A DNA stretch of 64,000 nucleotides from Siphonodentalium dalli (GCA_032622095.1 CP136069.1:183881122-183945121), one strand, 5' to 3'. Shown: positions 21,766-34,949, counted from the stretch's first letter. Notes: generated by a model not told the origin, from the sequence alone. Made by a program: numbers and translations.

Positions 21766-23399
21766 ATGAGTGTAAACTGTTCAAACATGCAAAATGTTTT
21801 TCTGGTGTTCGCGTGCATGAACACATTTTCGTATCTATTATAAATGGAATGGCTAACATTATGGAACGCAGCAAATCAACTTTACATTATTACTTTACTA
21901 ACTAAAATAGTCACTGACGCCCCTTTGTGTGCTACCTATATAGGAACATGCATCCTGTGATACATGCTGGTGTAGTGAAATATGATATTGTAATATTTGT
22001 ATTGTTATTATGTCTGTAACACTTTATCGTTATGAGTACTTGCGAACGTTATTATTAATATTATTATCAAGTTAAAATATATTTCAAATACTCCACAAAT
22101 AGTTCATAACTATTTTCAGTATTTATTAATATAATTCATAGATTATAAATTCTATTCTTTAAATAATTTCAAAGTTATTCAAGTTCTAGTCAAATATTTA
22201 ACCCTTCGGGAACCTATTTGGTTAATTTTCACACTTTCAAGTTGTCAATATTCAAGTCGTAATTATATCAAAACTTCAATTCACTCACCATTGTCAAGCT
22301 GCCGTGTTATGCACCATATCGTACTGCATCGGTTTAACTATACATGTATGTTATTTCATCATATTTTCTCATTTCCATGTTTTAGGACATTTATTCGATC
22401 AAAAGTATTCGCGCAAATTTGCCTTTCGTCAAACTTCCGGGTGACGTCATCTCATGCATATTAATTAGCTCCGCCTTTGTTTTCTAAGATGTCACCTGCT
22501 TTCTTAGTTACGGCAACGAGGTACACCACATTTGTAGCGCGTGAACGCTCCACAAATGTGGTATACTTCCGAAAGCGCCTTCCCAACCGTCAAAATGGGT
22601 TCCACAAATTATAAATTGACTCACACCGAGAAACGGAAATACGCAGAGAAGTCGCACAACAAAATAAGCAATGCCCATTTATCGTGGATGAAGGTAATTT
22701 TATGAACTTCAGACCAATTCAGCCATAGTGGGCTAGCAAAGGAATGTGACTTTTGATGGTACTTTTCGGAGTTTTTTGACATTTTCGCGCCGAGGTTGCT
22801 AACGCCTATTTTCGAGTCATGTCTTTCGCATCCATATTTACGTAGCATGTTTAAAGTGGAATTCATAGTTCAATCTTATATTAAACTCTACCTGTGTTAT
22901 TACTTAAGACTTAAGTTGTTGATAAAAGACATTTAATAGCGGGAATCAAGTCATTCGGAATCAGTATTCATCCTGCACCACATCATTACCTACCTGTGTT
23001 ATTTGAGTTGACATAATATCAATTGTTATCAGAATAAATATAATCAATTACTTAAATTGTGTGGACTATATTTACCATAACCCGAGATTACTTTGAGAAT
23101 TACAACATGAAGTTTGTCTTCTCTAGCATTGAGCCACATCGACTAGCAGTAACCTATACATTATTTATACAATATAAATAATAGCTTTGAGTCATATATA
23201 TTATTTATATCATGCACATGATATAGCATAGCGATATGACAGCCCTCAGTCCTATAGACTAGCTTATCAATGGGAATGGTCCATTCTATAATAATAGCAC
23301 ACTGGAAGCATATAGGTTTTAAAGTATTCCGATTATTTGCGACAATAAGGTGAAACTTTGGAAAGCATACCCCTGCAACGTTACACTCCTATATAGGTA
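21766..23399. other. AT-rich flank with hairpin and promoter-like patch
   Basis: No gene seen. This was originally continuous with the Helitron relic left of 3304. A patch at 22441-22620 is less AT-rich. The remainder is simple AT-rich DNA; the 81-codon minus frame at 22621-22866 has no motif. Confidence 0.5.
22441..22566. promoter_or_regulatory. CRE/homeobox-like sites and perfect-arm hairpin
   Basis: GTGACGTCATCTCATGCATA contains a full CRE and is followed by TTAATTAG, a homeobox-type core. About 60 bases on, ACCACATTTGTAGCG and CGCTCCACAAATGTGGT form a hairpin (22521-22566). Clustered motifs suggest a promoter or enhancer remnant, but no downstream ORF supports it. Confidence 0.3.
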
Positions 23400-23835
23400 G
23401 TTTGTGTTCTTAAGACATCCTTTATTCTGCAGAGTATGGGTCCCTGCACTGCGGAACATTTGAGATTATACTGCGTCCCATTCGCCACCGTCCTGGTATA
23501 CTTCGATTCCACACCCAAATGCACACCTGTCATAACACATATTGACACAAAACTGCCAAACTGAAAGACCATTGAGCACACATTTACAACGATGTTAGAG
23601 AGTTCGACTCCACACCCCATGTACTTCCACTACAAAAGCAACATCCATTACGTATATGCACACTCAATCTGATATGACAAATCAAATTAGCGCCCATTTC
23701 CAACAATTTTTCAAATGGTAGAAGGCATGGAAGTTTCGCAAATACAATAGCAACGCACGTGTGGGTTTGTGCGATGTCATTTCGACAATCGTCATAAGAA
23801 TAGTGGCTACTTAAGTGCAAATATAACACAGTAAC
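23400..23835. mobile_element. Helitron-N-like fragment
   Basis: Shares several blocks with 18827-19954, including CCTGCACTGCGG, CACACCCAAATGCACA, CAATAGCAACGCA, GTCATTTCGA and CTACTT-AGTGCAAATA, in the same order and orientation. No terminal TC or CTAG was found, so the ends are eroded. Confidence 0.6.
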
Positions 23836-26470
23836 CTATAATAATCAGTCACTGTTGGGCAGTCGATGCATCAGATGAACTGAAACGTTACATGTATGAT
23901 ACATGACCGCCGATCTCACAACATCAGTTCCAATAATCGAAGTTCAAATTTCGACAAGTGGTATGCCCTTATATGTTTATTACCAGTAACTTCAGATATT
24001 CGTGTTCTAATGATTATATAATGCATGTATAACGAAATATGAGATTTTTCTAGTTTTCTAGTATAATCTCCTTTTATACTCAACCGAATAAATTTGATCC
24101 ACGGATTAGTGCAAAATACACACGTGTGCTCTATTGATGATGCGGACATGGTAATTATAATGAAAATGAATTTATTACTTCAGTTTATGACTCGGCTTCT
24201 TCGCCTGTATAATTGTCCCATAGTGAGGAACATATTCAAAGAAATAGATACATATTTCCTATGTCTCAATCCCATATATGTAATAGATTTCAATAATACA
24301 GAAACTATATAACCTGTCTGCTTTATCTCAAGTAATATTCTTCCAAGTGAGGTAACATCTATTCCACGAGAGGCATCTATCTCATGACACTATACGGGAT
24401 CAATCATCACCGACCAGATTGCAATTGTGTGTATATAATTATTTAATGTAATTAATTTTTAGTGCCCTTTTCAGACACTTTTTATGTCAATGGGACCTAT
24501 CTAATAAGATTTCCCGGGTCAAATTACTCATATGTGCAAATTTTCGGTTCCGATGGATCAGCCGTTTCTGTTTAAACAATCAGTAGATAACAGTCAATTG
24601 CGACAGCTTTTCAAATTTGACCGCGCGTGTCACTAGTAGTGCCCCATGTCACACGAATTAAGATTAACGATTCAAACTGCATACTCCATAAATGTAATAT
24701 TCAATCGCATGAATCGGCATAACTTCAGTTACGTGCGGCCTATTTCGGCAACGTGCTCAGTGGATTAGCGAGCATCGATAATGACTTGAGGAAGTTTACA
24801 CCGGTGTAATCCTTTAAAAATCCATTTGCTTGTTGTACAATCATCTTTCTCAATTTCGCTGTATCTGTATGTGTTATGTTTGAATTTTATTTACACCAAG
24901 ACATGACGAACATATGACAAATAAACTATTTCTAGAGTTCTTCTGTGAAGGATAAATTTATACTTCATCAGTATGTACATTCTTTTGGATGCTCGACTTT
25001 CATTATCTTCTATCTGCTCTTTCTACCCACCCCCCCCGCCCGTTTAATGTCAGACCCAAATGTTTATGTGTTTACCTCATTTGACGTGTTTAATACTAGT
25101 TGGCGAATGAGTATGTTACCACGGTAAAGACAAGGATTCTGTTAATGTGTTGAATTTAACTGCCCATGTCTTCAACCAATGGATTATTGTGTGTGGGTGT
25201 GAATATATCAACTCTGGCAATTATGGGAGCTTTTATATGGCAATATAATGGTATGTATCATACGGGAACAGTCGTATATTGCATGAATTTCGTGTCGTGT
25301 ATGTATACGAGAAAGAGAAAGGGATCAAATTGCACACTGCATTTTGTTCGGAATTTAAGTCATACCGACATTACATTTCAAATGTTCAACATTTTAACGA
25401 AAGTGGGGGGGGGGGGGTGAGACACCGTCAAACCCAATGTTGCCACATCCCTGTGGTTGCAGATAGAATTCATCGCCGTTGGAAATTTTGGTAAGATCTA
25501 GGGGTGCAGATGAAAATTCCTCCCAGCCCAACGGTTGCCCCATAGTCACGTCCCTGAAAGGTAGCGCACCTTTCCACTAAATGTTGTCATTCCGGTTTAA
25601 GCATTCTATCAATCCATATTAATTTTATTTCGAATGTTCTAGTACAAAATACAAGGCATTCAATCAAATTGGAACATTTTACGGCAGGCGTTCGTTCGGA
25701 TCGTAACATGCGAGATAACTCTATCTAAAATGTTAAATGAAATGTCCCATGTGATTGTCGCATTTATCAAAAATTATCGATATAAAATCAGTATTATTGA
25801 TAGAAAAAAATATTCCGGACAGGTGTCTTCCGACTTCCGATTATTTTAGTTTAACACATTTTATTTAAGCAAAATCTTGTACACAATTCACGGCATGATG
25901 GAATGTTGGTTATAACAGGATTTGGCGGTAAGCATGGTGCTTATCTTAAGCCACCTTCTTTGTACACATTTTTAATATTGGATGATAGCCGTTTCATACA
26001 GAGAGGAATATAATGAATAATTCGATGCATATTGTCAATATGTCTATCATATAATTATAGTTATTATTGACGGTGTGCCTGATAGCACCACCCCTCCAAT
26101 CAAAGCAGGTTTTGGTAGGGTAATTTGGGATGTTACACACAATTTAATTATAGATTTTAGTTTTTGATTTCAATTTTAGTTAGCTTAGATCATATACCTC
26201 AAGTCTGCACATAATATGGCTTGAATCTGTCAGTTAATTCTTTATATTTTAGAACATTAGCGAATATTTCAATGTTTTTTAACCTCAGTATTTTTAGTTA
26301 AAATGCACAAAAAGTTCAATTAGGTGAAATTGAATGGTTAAATACAAAACTTAAAAAATCTGGCCGATTTATGGAGTGCGCGAATTCAAAAGTGAGCGAA
26401 AGAATATTATTGCACATACAGGAATTATGTTATTTTACTAATGCGGTTATACCTAAATAGTAATTTACAG
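23836..26470. other. unassigned AT-rich region
   Basis: No coding, RNA or clear repeat signal. Homopolymer runs occur at about 25030 (C) and 25405-25416 (G). A block GGTAATTATAATGAAAATGA at 24149 matches the minisatellite unit at 58.7-59.3 kb. Confidence 0.5.
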
Positions 26471-26648
26471 AACAAGTCGAACGAAACGCTCTTTATTTTG
26501 ACCGTATTTGGCAACAACCACATCGAAACGCTCTTTATTACTAAGAATCAAGTTTAGCTTGTGACTTGAGCGTAAGAATAATATTGCGCGAATATAAGGT
26601 ATCCAAGTCCTAGTGTTTACATTGAGAATATAGCAATGATGTGTAACA

Positions 26649-26653
26649 GAATG

Positions 26654-26684
<31 letters not shown>

Positions 26685-26692
26685 GAGAGAGA
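26649..26692. repeat. (GA)n microsatellite
   Basis: Interrupted GA dinucleotide run adjoining the 3' end of the minus-strand 5S-like repeat. Confidence 0.9.
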
Positions 26693-26708
26693 AGTGCGGG
26701 AGTCACAC

Positions 26709-26868
26709 CGAAAGTTTGCAGCCCCCGGAATCACAAGCCGGTCACCCATCCAAGTACTAACCGGGATCGACGTTGCTTAACTTCGGGTGATCACACAAAG
26801 CGTCTAACGACCGTGACCAAGAGATCTAGACATTTCGTGCAGAGAAGTCATCGGCCTTCTATATTTAC
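26709..26868 (-). pseudogene. 5S-rRNA-derived repeat A
   Basis: On the minus strand GAAGTTAAGCAACGTCGATC, then GTTAGTACTTGGATGGGTGA, then CCGG-CTTGTGATTCCGGGG-GCTGCAAACTT follow the 3' two-thirds of animal 5S rRNA, including the box C internal promoter. The 5' third is replaced by a leader (GACTTCTCTGCA, GTCTAGATCTCTTGGTCACG) that is shared with repeats B and D. That combination suggests a 5S-headed SINE or a 5S pseudogene rather than a working 5S gene. Confidence 0.7.
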
Positions 26869-27187
26869 AACGCGACCGCTACAGATGTAATCATGGCCGT
26901 CACTGATAATAAAAACTGCTATAAAATATAACTTTCTATTAATTACCGAACTACTTCAATTCTCACAACCAGAATTAACTAAAGCGGTTAGACGTAAATT
27001 CGAACAAAACGCTCTTTATTTTGGCCGTATTTGGCAATATTAAATGAAAACGCTCTTTATTATACGTGTTGTTTTCTTTTCTTCTCGTGCCGTTCAAATT
27101 GGTTTATTAGTCAATAATTTACTTTAGTATATAGCTTGTAGCACTGAATCAGTGAATGTGTAGCGTCGTTGTTTGAATATAGAACTA

Positions 27188-27330
27188 GAAGGACGATGAT
27201 TTCTCTGCATGAGAGGTCCAGAAATCTCCGTCACCGTCGTCAGGCGGGGTGTGATAACCTAAGTTGAGCTCGGTTAGTTGTTGGATTGGTGACTGGGTCG
27301 AGACTCCGGAAGCCGCTAACTTTCCACACG
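27188..27330 (+). pseudogene. 5S-rRNA-derived repeat B
   Basis: Same layout on the plus strand: leader GATTTCTCTGCATGAGAGGT and CTCCGTCACCGTCGT, then GTGATAACCTAAGTTGAGC, GGTTAGTTGTTGGATTGGTG and GACTCCGGAAGCCGCTAACT. It is more diverged than repeat A, with box C altered. Confidence 0.6.
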
Positions 27331-28584
27331 ACTCCCAGTCCCACATTCGGGCCCAGCTCGCTCGTTCCGTTTTACACTTGAAATAAAAAAGGCCAAAAAT
27401 AGTTTAAAATAAACGGCAATAAGTCAAAGAAGACGTAACCATAACTCATTTAACGATTGTTATAGTTTTATAGTTTCAAACAAAACGCTCTTTATTACCA
27501 CCGTATTGGGGAATTTTGAAACAAAACGCTCTTTATTGTGCATCTATTTAACTTGTAATTACAATAACGGTTTTTTTGTCCAGATGAACAAATATTTCTC
27601 TTTAGTCGTCGTCGTATACAAGTTGGTTGTGGGCGTGTAATAATTATGGTATGTAGGTGGAGGACTTCATAGAACATTTCAATGGGTAATTTGTTTCTAA
27701 ATTAATTATGAGTAGGCTTATCTTGTCATAATTTAGTGAGGATTGCAATGCCTACGTAAAATTGAACGATGAAAGGCATCACCAAAGAACATCACTCATC
27801 AGGCAAATTATGTAATAATGTAATGTATACCTAAATCCGTGTATATACCGAGACGAAGAGTTCATTTACTGATTTAGCCTCGTTCAGTAAATATATGAAT
27901 TGATGATAGATAAATGATAAGTGTCAGACTCCATATTCCAGTGTCATAATTATCCAAATTCAGTCTTCACCTAATTGATAAAAGGCCGCTAGGCCACCCG
28001 AATAATGTGGTTATATTTTACATATGTACACGTATACATTTGTGACCGAGTCATAGCTGTCGTAAAATAGGCATGCAAGACTGTTTGCCCCAATGGGCGA
28101 ATTGAAAAGGGAACGAAAGGGAACGAAATAATATTAATCCTATTATTGCACTAATTTAAGTCAATTACGGTATGAAAATCCTAATGTTTACATTGAACAT
28201 ATACTATGATAGAGCAATGATGTAATTAATGCCATCACACATACACTACAGACAATGTCCACTGTTATATAAATTACACATATTTCGAATATTTATCGAA
28301 CTGCTTCAACTCGTTGCGAGAAGGTGACCAAAATTTACTAATGCAATGATATCTAAATAGCTGTTTAGATAACAATTCGAACGAAACGCTCTTTATTTTC
28401 ACCATATTTGACAATAATTCTTATAAACGCTCTTTATTACTCGTATTTCGTTTCTGTACTTTTTCTTCTTGCGCCAGCATTGCGCCGTGCAAAATGGTTG
28501 ATAACTGCATATATTAATTTGTGTGGTGTATGTTGGTTAGCTTGTGTCATCGTTTGTGTAGCGATTGTGGTAAAAATGTAGAAG

Positions 28585-28720
28585 AACAATTCGAACATGA
28601 CTTCTCTGTACCACATGTCCAGATCTCTCGGTCACCGTCGTTGGACCGATGTTATTGTTAAGCAACGTCGAATTCAGTTTGTTCTTGGTTGCGACTCGGT
28701 GAACCTCTAACACAGACACA
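28585..28720 (+). pseudogene. 5S-rRNA-derived repeat D
   Basis: Leader CATGACTTCTCTGTA, GTCCAGATCTCTCGGTCACC, then TTGTTAAGCAACGTCGAATT, and a strongly decayed remainder. It is recognisable mainly through the leader shared with repeats A and B. Confidence 0.5.
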
Positions 28721-28739
28721 GTCACACTGGTCCCTATTT

Positions 28740-29110
28740 CAATCATATTTATCTTGTAATTTAGACAATAACGGATTTTGGATGAAATGATAATTATCTT
28801 TACTATAAGATCTAGTGTATAGTCTATCGATAGTGTAGTTTTTCAGTTCAGTTTTGTGCGTTTCATAATTATGTTTTTTAGGATGGACTCCATACATAAA
28901 CACAAATTCAAATTCTTTATTGGATATAACCATGTTCTAGTGTAATCCAAGAATAATAATAAAATAAAAATAAAAATGCATCAATAAATAGCATCTTACC
29001 TGATCTTAAATGTAATCATTAATAAACAAATCTACATTTTTAGTAGAAACCTGTATTAACTCATTCATGAGATTGTGAATTATTACCATTTTCTATCTCT
29101 TTTGTCACAT
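28740..29110. other. no feature
   Basis: AT-rich sequence between the 5S-like repeats and the zinc-finger array; nothing supported. Confidence 0.5.
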
Positions 29111-29519
29111 GAGATAATTGTGTTATCCACTAACATTTAATATGTAACGAGTGATAAGAGCTATGGCTATGAGTATTATATTGATTATCAGTTAACTTAG
29201 TAATGCAATATGGATACAACTAATAGTGTTATAACGAGGAGTTATAATCCCAGTGAATAACTATCTATTATATCTTAATTGTACTGAAGACAACAATCAA
29301 TTATTCACGTTATGTTTCAATAGGTTAACTTAGTAATCCAATGATACATGTACGCATATTTGGTTGAACGTTGTGAATTTTTTTGGTAATTAAATAAACT
29401 TTATACTGATCTGTAAATTATTAGTATGGAAATAATTGTTTCCCTTTCCGCACTGGCGACAGGCTCGTATATAAACATAGGGTATAACAAAGTCGAGTGG
29501 CAATTATAGATGTCTTTCC

Positions 29520-29640
29520 CTTCATCCACTGCCTGTCGTGTATCTGCCTCTTGCGTCTAAACACATTTGACCGGCAGGATAATTATTCTGGGCACTGCCC
29601 GCACCTGTACCGTTTGACAGCTTTCCTTTATATGGTAAAA
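29520..29640 (-). pseudogene. type II zinc-finger exon, unit 1 (stop inside)
   Basis: Reads RYRCGQCPE then TAA in place of the following Ser codon, then a finger tail with altered sequence (FKRKRQIHDRQ-like). It is a broken finger at the downstream end of the array. Confidence 0.6.
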
Positions 29641-29829
29641 CGACTTACCGTCGCCGTTTTCATTCGGTGACGTAATCACCCACAAAGCCATGATGTCCAC
29701 ACCGGAAGAATGGTATGCAGTCGTTGCAGGCTGAGGGCGTGGATGTTCTCCGAGAACCCGGAATTGAGAACACTCTAGACAATGCTTTATGTGTAGAATT
29801 ATATTAGATGTACTCACCCCTCCGCTGTC

Positions 29830-29925
29830 TGTCGTGGATGTTTTACGTATGTCTACACACATTAGACCGCGGAGAAAATGACTGAGGGCACTGCCCATAA
29901 CCTGCACCTTTCCACAGTTTTAACT
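29830..29925 (-). CDS. type I zinc-finger exon, unit 1
   Basis: Encodes a C2H2-type half with CPQSFSPRSNVCRHT, then IHDRQRRG, ending at GG|GTGAGT. In this unit the segment before CPQ (VMGSALS in other frame) is slightly altered. Type I exons recur near 30895, 31910, 32920, 34180, 35210, 36225, 37240 and 38265. Several have lost bases at the SNVCRHT core (for example SNM then TAG at 30870). Confidence 0.5.
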
Positions 29926-30495
29926 AGCTTTTGGATTTTAATTATATTGTAGACAAAATCTATGTAAACAGTGTGAAGTTAGTTATACTTATACTATTCA
30001 TGTCAGAGTATTACATTGATTATTAATTCAACATATTTACCATTAATGATGATATACATGTGTATTGCTCGATTATAAAGTTAACAAATTTGCTATGAAT
30101 TAGTTATAATCGGGTTATTGTAATGAGTGATAATATTCATGAATGTTATATTATGCAGTTAACACAATTGCCATTTAATATGTAACGAGTGATAAGAGCT
30201 ATGACTATGGGTATTATATTATCAGTTAACTTAGTAATGCAGTGTGGATACAACTAAGAGTGTTATAACGAGGAATTATAATCCCAATGAATAACTAGCT
30301 ATTAGATCTAAGTTATACTAAATATAACAAGCAATTATCCACTTTATATTCCGATAGGTTAACTTTGTAATGCAATGATACCTGTAATCATATTTGGTTG
30401 AATGTTGGGGAGTTTTTTGGTAATTAAATGAACTTTATACTGATGTGTAAATTATTAGTATGAAAATAATTTTCCTTTGCACACCCGCGACAGGC

Positions 30496-30653
30496 TCATA
30501 TATATAAACATAGTATATAACAAAGTCGAATGGCAATTATAGATGTCTTTCCCCTCCTCCCCTGCCAGCCGTGGATGTTTCGCGTATGTCGACAAACATT
30601 TGATCTGCAGGAAAATGATTCTGGGCACTGCCCACACCTGTATCGAGTGACAG
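30496..30653 (-). CDS. type II zinc-finger terminal exon, unit 2 (intact)
   Basis: Encodes one C2H2 finger with spacing C-x2-C-x12-H-x4-H (RCGQCPESFS, NVCRHTRNIHG), a basic linker (WQGRRGK) and a short hydrophobic tail to a stop at 30496. A candidate acceptor GAGAG|CTGTC gives phase 1, matching the phase left by type I exons. The finger would bind DNA or protein. The tail ending in a stop suggests a 3'-terminal exon. Confidence 0.6.
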
Positions 30654-31508
30654 CTCTCATGGTTATGGTAAAACGCATTACCGTCGCCGTTTTCATTCGA
30701 TGACGTAATCACCCATAACGCCATGAAGTCCACACCGGAAGCATGGTATGCAGTCCTTGTGGGCCAAGGGCGTGGATGTTCTCCGAGAAACTCTAGACAA
30801 TGCATTATGCGTATAATTATATTAGATTTACTCACCCCTCCGCTGCCTGTCGTGGATGTTCTGCGTATGTCTACATATTAGACAGCGGAGCAAACGACTG
30901 AGGGCACTGCCCACACCTGCACCTTTCCACAGTTTTAACTAGCTTTTAGAATTTAATTATAATGTAGACAAATTCTATGTATACAATGTGAATTTAGTTA
31001 TACTATTCATGTCAGAGTATTACATTGATTATTAATTCAACATATTTACCATTAATGATAATATCCATGTGTATTGCTCGATTATCAAGTTAACAAATTT
31101 GCTATAAATTAGTTATAATCGGGTTATTGTAATGAGTGATAATATTCATGAGTATTGTATTGATTATGCAGTTAACACAATTGCCATTTAATATGTAACG
31201 AGTGATAAGAGCTATGTCTATGGGTATTATATTATCAGTTAACTTAGTAATGCAGTGTGGATACAACTAAGAGTGTTATAACGAGGAATTATAATCCCAA
31301 TGAATAACTAGCTATTAGATCTTAGTTATACTAAATATAACAAGCAATTATCCACTTTATATTCCGATAGGTTAACTTTGTAATGCAATGATACCTGTAA
31401 TCATATTTGGTTGAATGTTGGGGAGTTTTTTGGTAATTAAATGAACTTTATACTGATGTGTAAATTATTAGTATGAAAATAATTTTCCTTTCCACACCCG
31501 CGACAGGC

Positions 31509-31666
31509 TCATATATATAAACATAGTATATAACAAAGTCGAATGGCAATTATAGATGTCTTTCCCCTCCTCCCCTGCCGGCCGTGGATGTTTCGCGTAT
31601 GTCGACAAACATTTGATCTGCAGGAAAATGATTCTGGGCACTGCCCACACCTGTATCGAGTGACAG
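31509..31666 (-). CDS. type II zinc-finger terminal exon, unit 3 (intact)
   Basis: Same finger as unit 2 with the linker RQGRRGK. All four zinc ligands are present. The flanking non-coding sequence is nearly identical to unit 2, marking a very recent duplication. Confidence 0.6.
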
Positions 31667-32579
31667 CTCTCATGGTTATGGTAAAACGCATTACCGTCGC
31701 CGTTTTCATTCGATGACGTAATCACCCATAACGCCATGACGTCCACACCGGAAGCATGGTATGCAGTCCTTGTGGGCCAAGGGCGTGGATGTTCTCCGAT
31801 AAACTCTAGACAATGCATTATGCGTATAATTATATTAGATTTACACACCCCTCCGCTGCCTGTCGTGGATGTTCTGCGTATGTCTACATATTAGACAGCG
31901 GAGCAAATGACTGAGGGCACTGCCCACACCTGCACCTTTCCACAGTTTTAACTAGCTTTTAGAATTTAATTATATTGTAGACAAATTCTATGTATACAAT
32001 GTGAATTTAGTTATACTATTCATGTCAGAGTATTACATTGATTATTAATTCAACATATTTACCATTAATGATAATATCCATGTGTATTGCTCGATTATCA
32101 AGTTAACAAATTTGCTATAAATTAGTTATAATCGGGTTATTGTAATGAGTGATAATATTCATGAGTATTGTATTGATTATGCAGTTAACACAATTGCCAT
32201 CTATTAAGTAAAGAGTGATATAGGCTATGACTGCGAATTGCATTGATTATCAGTTAACTTAGTAATGCAATGTGGATGCAACTAAGAGTGTTATAACGAG
32301 GAGTTATAATCCCAATGAATAGCTAGCTATTAGATCTTAATTATACTGAAGGCAACAGGCAAATATCCACTTCATGTTCCGATAGGTTAACTTAGTAATA
32401 CAATGATTTCTGTAAGCATATTTGGTTGAATTTTGGGAAGTTTTTTGGTAATTAAATGAACGTTATACTGATGTGTAAATTATTAGTATGGAAATATACA
32501 CTGGCGACAGGCTCATATATATAAACATAGGGTATAACAAAGTCGAATGGCAATTATAGATGCCTTTCCCCTCCTCCAC

Positions 32580-32680
32580 TGCCGGCTATGGATGTTCCGC
32601 GTATGTCGACAAACATTTGATCTGCAGGAAAATTATTCTGAGCACTGCCCGCACCTAAATCGTTTCGCAGCTTTCATGGT
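32580..32680 (-). pseudogene. type II zinc-finger exon, unit 4 (stop inside)
   Basis: RFRCGQCSE followed by TAA; the second half (NVCRHTRNIH-like) is still readable. The paired type I exon near 32920 has lost the bases between CAG and TGC that place its first cysteine. Confidence 0.55.
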
Positions 32681-33589
32681 AATGGTAAAACGCATTACCG
32701 TCGCCGTTTTCATTCGTTGACGTAATCACCCACAACGCCATGACGTCCACACCGGAAGAGTGGTATGCAGACTGAGGGTGTGGATGTTCTCCGAGAACCC
32801 GGAATTGAGAACACTCTATACAATGCTTTATGTGTATAATTATATTAGATGTACTCACCCCTCCGCTGCCTGTCATGGATGTTCCGCGTATATCTACACA
32901 CATTAGACCGCAGAGAAAATGACTGAGGGCACTGCACCTTTCCACAGTTTAAACTAGCTTTTAGATTTTAATTATATTGTAGACAAATTATATGTACACA
33001 ATGTGAAGTTAGTTATACTAATCATGTCAGAGTATTACATTGATTATTAATTCAACATATTTACCATTAATGATAATATCCATGTGTATTGCTCGATTAT
33101 AAAGTTAGCAAATTTGCTATAAATTAGTTATAATCGGGTTATTGTAATGAGTGATAATATTCATGAGTATTGTATTGATTATGCAGTTAACACAATTGCC
33201 ATCTATTAAGAAAAGAGTGATATAGGCTATGACTGCGAATTACATCGATTATCAGTTAACTTAGTAATGCAATTTGGATACAACTAAGAGTGTTATAACG
33301 AGTAATTATAATCCCAATGAATAACTAGCTATTAGATCTTAATTATACTGAAGGCAACAAGCAAATATCCACTTTATGTTCCGATAGGTTAACTTAGTAA
33401 TACAATGATACCTGTAAGCATATTTGGTTGAATTTTGGGAAGTTTTTTGGTAATTAAATGAACTTTATACTGATGTGTAAATTATTAGTATGGAAATATT
33501 TTTCCTTTCCGCACTGACGACAGGCTCATATATATAAACATAGGATATAACAAAGTCGAATGGCAATTATAGATGTCTTTCCCCTCCTC

Positions 33590-34140
33590 CCCTGCCAGCC
33601 GTGGATGTTTCTCGTATGTCGACAAAATCTATGTAGACAATGTGAAGTTAGTTATACTAATCATGTCAGAGTATTACATTGATTATTAATTCAACATATT
33701 TACCATTAATGGTAATATCCATGTGTATTGCTCGATTATAAAGTTAACAAATTTGCTATAAATTAGTTATAATCGGGTTATTGTAATGAGTGATAATATT
33801 CATGAGTATTGTATTGATTATGCAGTTAACACAATTGCCATTTATTAAGTAAAGAGTGATATAGGCTATGACTGCGAATTACATTGATTATCAGTTAACT
33901 TAGTAATGCAATTTGGATACAACTAAGAGTGTTATAACGAGTAATTATAATCCCAATGAATAACTAGCTATTAGATCTTAATTATACTGAAGGCAACAGG
34001 CGAATATCCACTTTATGTTCCGATAGGTTAACTTAGTAATACAATGATACCTGTAAGCATATTTGGTTGAATTTTGGGAAGTTTTTTGGTAATTAAATGA
34101 ACTTTATACTGATGTGTAAATTATTAGTATGGAAATATGT
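33590..34140 (-). repeat. deleted unit of the zinc-finger array
   Basis: The type II exon is cut after TCGTATGTCGACAAA and joined directly to unit-internal sequence (ATCTATGTAGACAATGTGAA). Both finger exons between are absent, which looks like an internal deletion by unequal recombination. Confidence 0.65.
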
Positions 34141-34791
34141 TCTGCGTATGTCTACACATTAGACAGCGGAGAAAATGACTGAGGGCACTGCCCACACCTG
34201 CACCTTTCCACAGTTTTAACTAGCTTTTAGAATTTAATTATATTGTAGACAAATTCTATGTACACAATGTGAATTTAGTTATACTATTCATGTCAGAGTA
34301 TTACATTGATTATTAATTCAACATATTTACCATTAATGATAATATCCATGTGTATTGCTCGATTATCAAGTTAACAAATTTGCTATAAATTAGTTATAAT
34401 CGGGTTATTGTAATGAGTGATAATATTCATGAGTATTGTATTGATTATGCAGTTAACACAATTGCCATCTATTAAGTAAAGAGTGATATAGGCTATGACT
34501 GCGAATTACATTGATTATCAGTTAACTTAGTAATGCAATGTGGATACAACTAAGAGTGTTATAACGAGTAATTATAATCCCAATGAATAACTAGCTATTA
34601 GATCTTAATTATACTGAAGGCAACAAGCAAATATCCACTTTATGTTCCGATAGGTTAACTTAGTAATACAATGATAGCTGTAAGCATATTTGGTTGAATT
34701 TTGGGAAGTTTTTTGGTAATTAAATGAACTTTATACTGATGTGTAAATTATTAGTATGGAAATATTTTTCCTTTCCACACTGACGACAGGC

Positions 34792-34949
34792 TCATATATA
34801 TAAACATAGGGTATAACAAAGTCGAATGGCAATTATAGATGCCTTTCCCCTCCTCCCATGCCGGCCGTGGATGTTTCGCGTATGTCGACAAACATTTGAT
34901 CTGCAGGAAAATGATTCTGGGCACTGCCCACACCTGTACCTTTTGACAG
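34792..34949 (-). CDS. type II zinc-finger terminal exon, unit 6 (intact)
   Basis: AVKRYRCGQCPESFSC then NVCRHTRNIHGRHGRRGK; all zinc ligands intact. It differs from units 2-3 by VK for VT and by RHG in the linker, so finger-proximal residues vary between units. Confidence 0.6.

Larger units (their letters stand above)
26480..28440. repeat. dispersed paired AACGCTCTTTATT motif
   Basis: AAACGCTCTTTATT occurs twice about 40 bp apart at four places: 26484/26526, 27007/27048, about 27482/27523 and about 28385/28424, all on the plus strand. A similar pair is inside the MITE at 20178/20221. Between the two motifs lies TTT(G/A)-CCGTATTTGGCAA. The pairs interleave with the 5S-like repeats. Confidence 0.7.

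Noticed and set aside
26709-26868. A functional 5S rRNA gene
   Set aside because: The first third of 5S is absent and replaced by a leader shared with other repeats; several paired positions are altered.
26465-26890. Ser/Leu- and Arg/Glu-rich frames of 84-94 codons
   Set aside because: Products of the (GA)n/(CT)n microsatellite and the 5S-like repeat.
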